A DNA stretch of 64,000 bases, taken from the NCBI GenBank assembly GCA_023078555.1, contig CM041199.1:4655315-4719314 (forward strand), in the 5' to 3' direction. This DNA comes from Ulva prolifera (Eukaryota > Chlorophyta > Ulvophyceae > Ulvales > Ulvaceae). The translations under genes were made by a program, and so were the position numbers. This document shows positions 59,897 to 64,000 of this stretch, in pieces (the stretch's first letter is position 1; every line of letters starts with the position of its first letter). Under the pieces are notes generated by a model that saw only the letters and a program-made list of their open reading frames with translations, had not been told where the DNA came from and did no database searches.

Positions 59897-62800
59897 ATGA
59901 TGCTGGCATTATGTTCGCTCGTCTTCTCATGTCTGCTAGGCTCGACATCCGCAGCTCGCCAGGCGTCGATGATGTTGCCTGATGTAGAAGACGTGAAGAC
60001 GTACGACGACGTCAGCACCATTGTGCCTGTCATTGGTGTTCTCACACAGCCCAGAGGTCCAACTTCAAAAGCCAACATCTCGTATTTCGCTGCATCGTAT
60101 GCCAAGTACGCAGAAATGGGCGGAGCCCGGATCGTACCAGTACTGTGCGACAAGTCAGAGAAAGAGCTCACAGAACTATTTAGCAAGCTTAACGGCCTGA
60201 TTGTGCCAGGTGCGAAATGCAAACCCGCTCAAAAGGCTGCCCCAGATGTGCATGCCAGTGACATCCGCGTGCATTGACCAAAGACACGCGGAGAAGGGCA
60301 CACAACACGGACGTCCCATTTCATGAGCCTCTGTTGCTGTCCTATGGCCTGCCATGTTGACCAACCTTCGAGGCATGAGATGCGTGTGTATCATGTCTGC
60401 GCGGTTGCGCCAATACACCAGCTCCAGCTGCCTTCCATCAGTTTCCAACGACCAGGCCCACAATCTACCGATCATGATTCGCTTTCTATCACAGCGTGTA
60501 GATGCACAGGCATGCACAGTCTCCCATCTGCCGTCAGCCAGCTCAGTGCAGCGACTTCATACAGTGCCTTGACAAGCCTCCTTGACACAGCCACAGCTTT
60601 CATGCTGGGCCGGCTGTGCAGGAGGCACACAGGACCTGCAGCCAGGAAATCCGTACTACGACGCGGTGGCGCTGCTGACGGGGCTGGCGATGCAGCAGCA
60701 CGACGAGAGCGGGGAGATGTTCCCCATCCACTACACCTGCCTCGGCTGGGAGGCTGCCTCCATCTACTTCTCCAACGATATCTACATCCTCAGTGCGCCA
60801 CCCCCCCACCTCACACATGCACATATCAGCCGCACATACACATACCTCAACACAAATGTCGAACCATGTACACTGTCAGCACACCGCGGGTGTCCCCAGA
60901 CGGTTTTGCCAAAGAGCGCTGACCCCCCATTCAATTTGATCGTAGGCGATTCATCATTGCTGCATGCAATGAGCGACGCAGTGAAACCTCCCGGCCCCAA
61001 CAGATCCTTGCACGGAAGCAGACACGACCCCACAGCACCCTCCCCTTCCCCGTCCCAGGCCCGCCTATAGCCTGGCTCCCGCGCACGTGCCTCAGACTGG
61101 CATTTCGGGCCCCAGCCCCTGCCAGCCGGTGCTCCGCGGCAAGCCCTGATCGGATGCGGCCGTGACGCTCCGCTGTGCAGGCACGCCGCCGCATCCGATG
61201 CGGCCGTGACGCTGCGCGTGCTCCGCTGTGCAGGCACGCCGCCGCATCCGATGCGGCCGTGACGCTGCGCGTGCTCCGCTGTGCAGGCAACTTTACGGGC
61301 GCGCTAGGCGTGTCGGCGGAGCTGACGTGGACCGACGCGGCGGCGTCGGCGACGGCGCTGCAGATGGTGGCGCCGGAGGTGCGCGCGATCGCCGCCGCCG
61401 GAGCCCTCGCCTACGAGGCCCACCACTTCGGCATCTGGCTCCCTGACTTTCTGTGCGCAACCCCCCTTCCCTCCGGACACAGAACGGGGATCTGGTGCAA
61501 ACTTGGTGCTACGGGGGGTGTGTCAAACGGCACTGTGGGTTCTCAAACTTGGGGGATGCTTTGTGGCCAGAGGCTGCGGAGTGATCAATACTTGCCCCCT
61601 GGATCTCGGTGACTGCTTACCCCTCTGTGACTGCACTCAAACCTATCACACAGGAAGGAGCCGTCTTGGCTGTCTACCATGGCATACACAGGCAGCTGGG
61701 TATGCACGGCGGTGGAACTGTCAGTTTCCTGTTGCGAATGCGCCCTCACATGTTGACCGCGATCCACAGCTGTGCCTCCGCCCCGCGCAGCCCCACTACC
61801 TGCGCACATGATGTCAGCTCAATCTGCACTGCGCCAGGTCCGCTCTTGGTGCCGTTCGTCACACCCCGGCCGACTGCATGGACCCAGCACTGCACCAGCT
61901 CCCGTCGCTCAGCTCGGTGTGGGCAGATCGCCTCTAGATCCTTGGTCAAACGCTGCATGGCATCGAACGGCTCGTCCGCAACGATCTCTGATTTTCTCAG
62001 TTGCTGCTCTGGCACATGCGGCCCCTGAGCTCATGCGCCTGCTGTGGCAGCTGCAGGGGAGGATTGGGTCGCCTTGCAGCACTCTCAGCGCTGCCGTCAA
62101 GGCATTAGACATATTAGACCTACTCGTTTCTTAATTTGTTTTGCGAGGTGATGGCAGACCAACCAAGCCAGCGCTGCTGCAGGGGCACGGAGCTGTCGTA
62201 CCACTGGGAGCTGCTGAGCACGACGAAGGACGCGCTGGGCAAGGTGTACGTCAGCACGGCGCAGGCGAAGCGCTACCCCTTCATCGGCGTGCAGTGGCAC
62301 CCCGAGAAGGCGATGTTCGAGTTCGTGCACGACACCATGCCCCACTCGCTGCCCGCCAAGATGCTGTCGCAGGCGATCGCCAACCAGTTCGTGTGGGTGC
62401 GCTGCCTACCTGCGCGGCTGCGGTTGCTGTGGCACGGCCGCATGTGTGGCGTGTGCGTGCATGCCATCTCAAACGGCCCGAGTCGCTGCTGCTTGCACAC
62501 CAGCTGTGCTCATGTGTACGCCTGTCACAATTACCACAGCATGTTGGTCACTGCGCTGCCAACCTCCCTGACATCTGTGCATCCTGGAAGGTTTGTTCCT
62601 TTGCACAATGTGATGGCCGCCTGACAACGCGTGTGTGGGTGCGCTGCCTGTTGCCGCTGCTGTGGTTGCCCTGGCGCGCACGTGTACGCGTGTATGTGTA
62701 TGTGTGCGTGCATGCCATCTCAATTGGCCCGAGTCGCTGCCGCTTGCACACCAGCTGTGCTCATGTGTACGCCTGTCAGACTGAACACACTGTGTGTTGA

Positions 62801-63193
62801 TCGCTGGGGTGGTCGGCTGCCAACCTCCCTGACATCTGTGTATTCTGGAAGGTGTGTTCCTGTGCACAATGTGATGGGCTGGGTAGCCCATGGCCGCCCA
62901 GCCACGTGTGTGTCCTGCTGCGCCGCACCCGCATCTGCGTCTTTGCAGCACGTCGACCGTGCCGCAGCAGCAGCCGTGTGCTGCGCCGGTGTCCGCCGCG
63001 CCGCAACCGCCTGTGCCGCAACCGCCTACACAGCCGGTGCGCGTGTGCTGTGCAGTGGGCGCAGCAGAGCACGCACAAGTTCCCGGAGGGCGAGCTGGCC
63101 GAGGCCGAGCTACGCAACTTCGAGCCGCAGGTTGACCAGCATGGCTACTTCTACCAGGTGTATACCTTCCCCTACACCCCTCCACAGGCTTAG
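59897..63193 (+). CDS. GGH: Gamma-glutamyl hydrolase (folylpolyglutamate hydrolase)
   Basis: Removes the poly-gamma-glutamate tail from folates, usually in the vacuole. Five in-phase exons (59897-60209, 60622-60792, 61287-61452, 62183-62396, 63056-63193) give 333 residues, near the family's usual 320-340. A signal peptide covers about 1-20. Family blocks are IGVLTQP, INGLIVPGG across the first junction, the nucleophile in HYTCLGWE (Cys about 144), and the catalytic His in GVQWHPEK (about 256). The last exon ends near a conserved VYTF-type strand. Exon 1 has about 56% G/C at third positions by hand count, while every one of the 71 complete codons of exon 4 ends in G or C. Two introns carry tandem duplications around splice sites. 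Confidence 0.96.
61151..61286 (+). repeat. Three tandem copies of a 53-base unit at a splice acceptor
   Basis: Each copy contains CCGCTGTGCAG; the AG ends fall at 61180, 61233 and 61286, exactly 53 bases apart. The first copy lacks about 9 bases. The last one is the acceptor of hydrolase exon 3, because only it joins in phase and without a stop. Confidence 0.92.
62391..62877 (+). repeat. Tandem duplication of about 240 bases spanning an exon end and its donor
   Basis: Copies at about 62391-62617 and 62634-62877. Both begin GTGTGGGTGCGCTGCC, which is the last two codons of hydrolase exon 4 plus its donor. Both also contain GCTGCCAACCTCCCTGACAT and TGCACACCAGCTGTGCTCAT. The second copy has a decoy donor near 62640. 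Confidence 0.93.
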
Positions 63194-64000
63194 CAACGCG
63201 GACAGGCAGGCGCCCAGGACGGCAGGTGCGCCATGCATGCTTCCCATGCTTAAGGACTGCAGGGTCCTCGATGTGCACGCAAATCTCACCTACATAGGGT
63301 AATTCAGGAATCGAGTAAACGTAAATAGCTATAGAATAAAACTGAATTGGATGAGCCGCATGCTTAGAGCCGATTCTCCACACGAAGACAGTCGAATCTG
63401 TGTGGCACTAACTGGAATCCGGAAGTAAAAGACATGCCCACGCCAGAGCGCTGCAGCGTCAATCGCAGCGTCCACTGCTTTTGCGCAGTACGTGTGTCGT
63501 GTTGCGCCGGCTAGCTCCACTGGAAGCATCATGTCTTTCTTTTCTGATTAAACCCATAATTTTTCAACTGAACCTCTTTGGACACATCTGCTTTTCCTCC
63601 CTGTGCTGCTGATAAGGCCGATTCCTGTCGGGGCTTCATGTGCAGCCACGCGACCTTCATTACATGCCCCTGGAGCCCCTGAAGCATGCATCCTCAGGGC
63701 GAATCACCGACGGCAGAAATGCTGTGCAGACTACAGACACCAGCACCAGCGCAAGGCGGCACGCTCGCGGCACTTCAGAATCTCTCAGGCCCAGGGGTAG
63801 AGGGTGCCACTGCCCGACCAGCAGAGCGGCCGCGTCATGCAAGCTCACCCCCCACAGTAACAAAGCCAAGGATCCTTCTGCTGCAATTCAGCATCAAGGC
63901 AGAGGCCTCCCCCGATGCAGTCTCCCCACGCAGTCGCTTCATGTATTTTCTGGCACTGCAGCCCCCATCGGGGCAATGCTGCACACGGCAGCATTATGAA
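63194..64000. other. Right-end spacer, no supported gene
   Basis: A minus-strand open frame at 63329-63532 begins with ATG and lacks clear family similarity. The rest is mixed composition. It could include the 5' end of a minus-strand gene or just the hydrolase 3' flank. Confidence 0.5.

Noticed and set aside
63329-63532. Minus-strand ATG frame near the right edge
   Set aside because: There is no recognisable family and its possible continuation would overlap the hydrolase 3' end.

Overview
This window is nuclear DNA from a green alga. The evidence is a complete PsbP gene with a thylakoid-lumen targeting peptide, a TIC236 homologue (the plastid-envelope relative of bacterial TamB), and genes split by many short spliceosomal introns. 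Most introns start GTGCG and end TGCAG. I cannot name the species.

I modelled exons by reading frame, splice-site phase and family conservation. Nine genes can be supported. In order they are: (1) 1-201, +, the last exon of an unidentified protein. (2) 2676-12585, +, a secreted, probably GPI-anchored ecto-5'-nucleotidase, 9 exons. (3) 15403-24840, +, a membrane receptor with a leucine-rich-repeat-like ectodomain, one transmembrane helix and two class III nucleotide-cyclase modules, about 16 exons. (4) 28501-30218, -, PsbP of photosystem II, 4 exons. (5) 32204-32853, +, TAF13 of TFIID, 3 exons. (6) 33652 to at least 43497, -, TIC236/TamB-like envelope protein, 9 exons seen and the 5' end not found. 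(7) 47444-54910, +, a RING protein with RanBP2 zinc fingers at both ends of a Pumilio/ARM-like helical core and a long acidic repeat, about 10 exons. (8) 56408-59511, -, a UBA-coiled coil-PUB protein, 7 exons. (9) 59897-63193, +, gamma-glutamyl hydrolase, 5 exons. Genes 4 and 5, 6 and 7, and 8 and 9 are divergent pairs. Genes 3 and 4, 5 and 6, and 7 and 8 are convergent.

The functions do not form one pathway. They cover purine salvage at the cell surface, cyclic-nucleotide-type signalling, oxygen evolution, Pol II initiation, plastid protein import, ubiquitin/p97 biology (two genes) and folate turnover.

The clearest non-gene signal is compositional. In five multi-exon genes the first exons use mixed codons (hand counts about 55-60% G/C at third positions), while the later exons of the same gene approach 95-100%. 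The change is abrupt. Short genes (psbP, TAF13) stay in the mixed class. The other notable items are the RING/PUF-like/NZF architecture with its acidic repeats, a double cyclase receptor whose key transition-state residues are substituted, a 568-codon low-complexity exon in TIC236, and introns growing by tandem duplication that carries splice sites with it. Spacers between genes (0.4-4 kb) hold repeats but no further gene I could defend.
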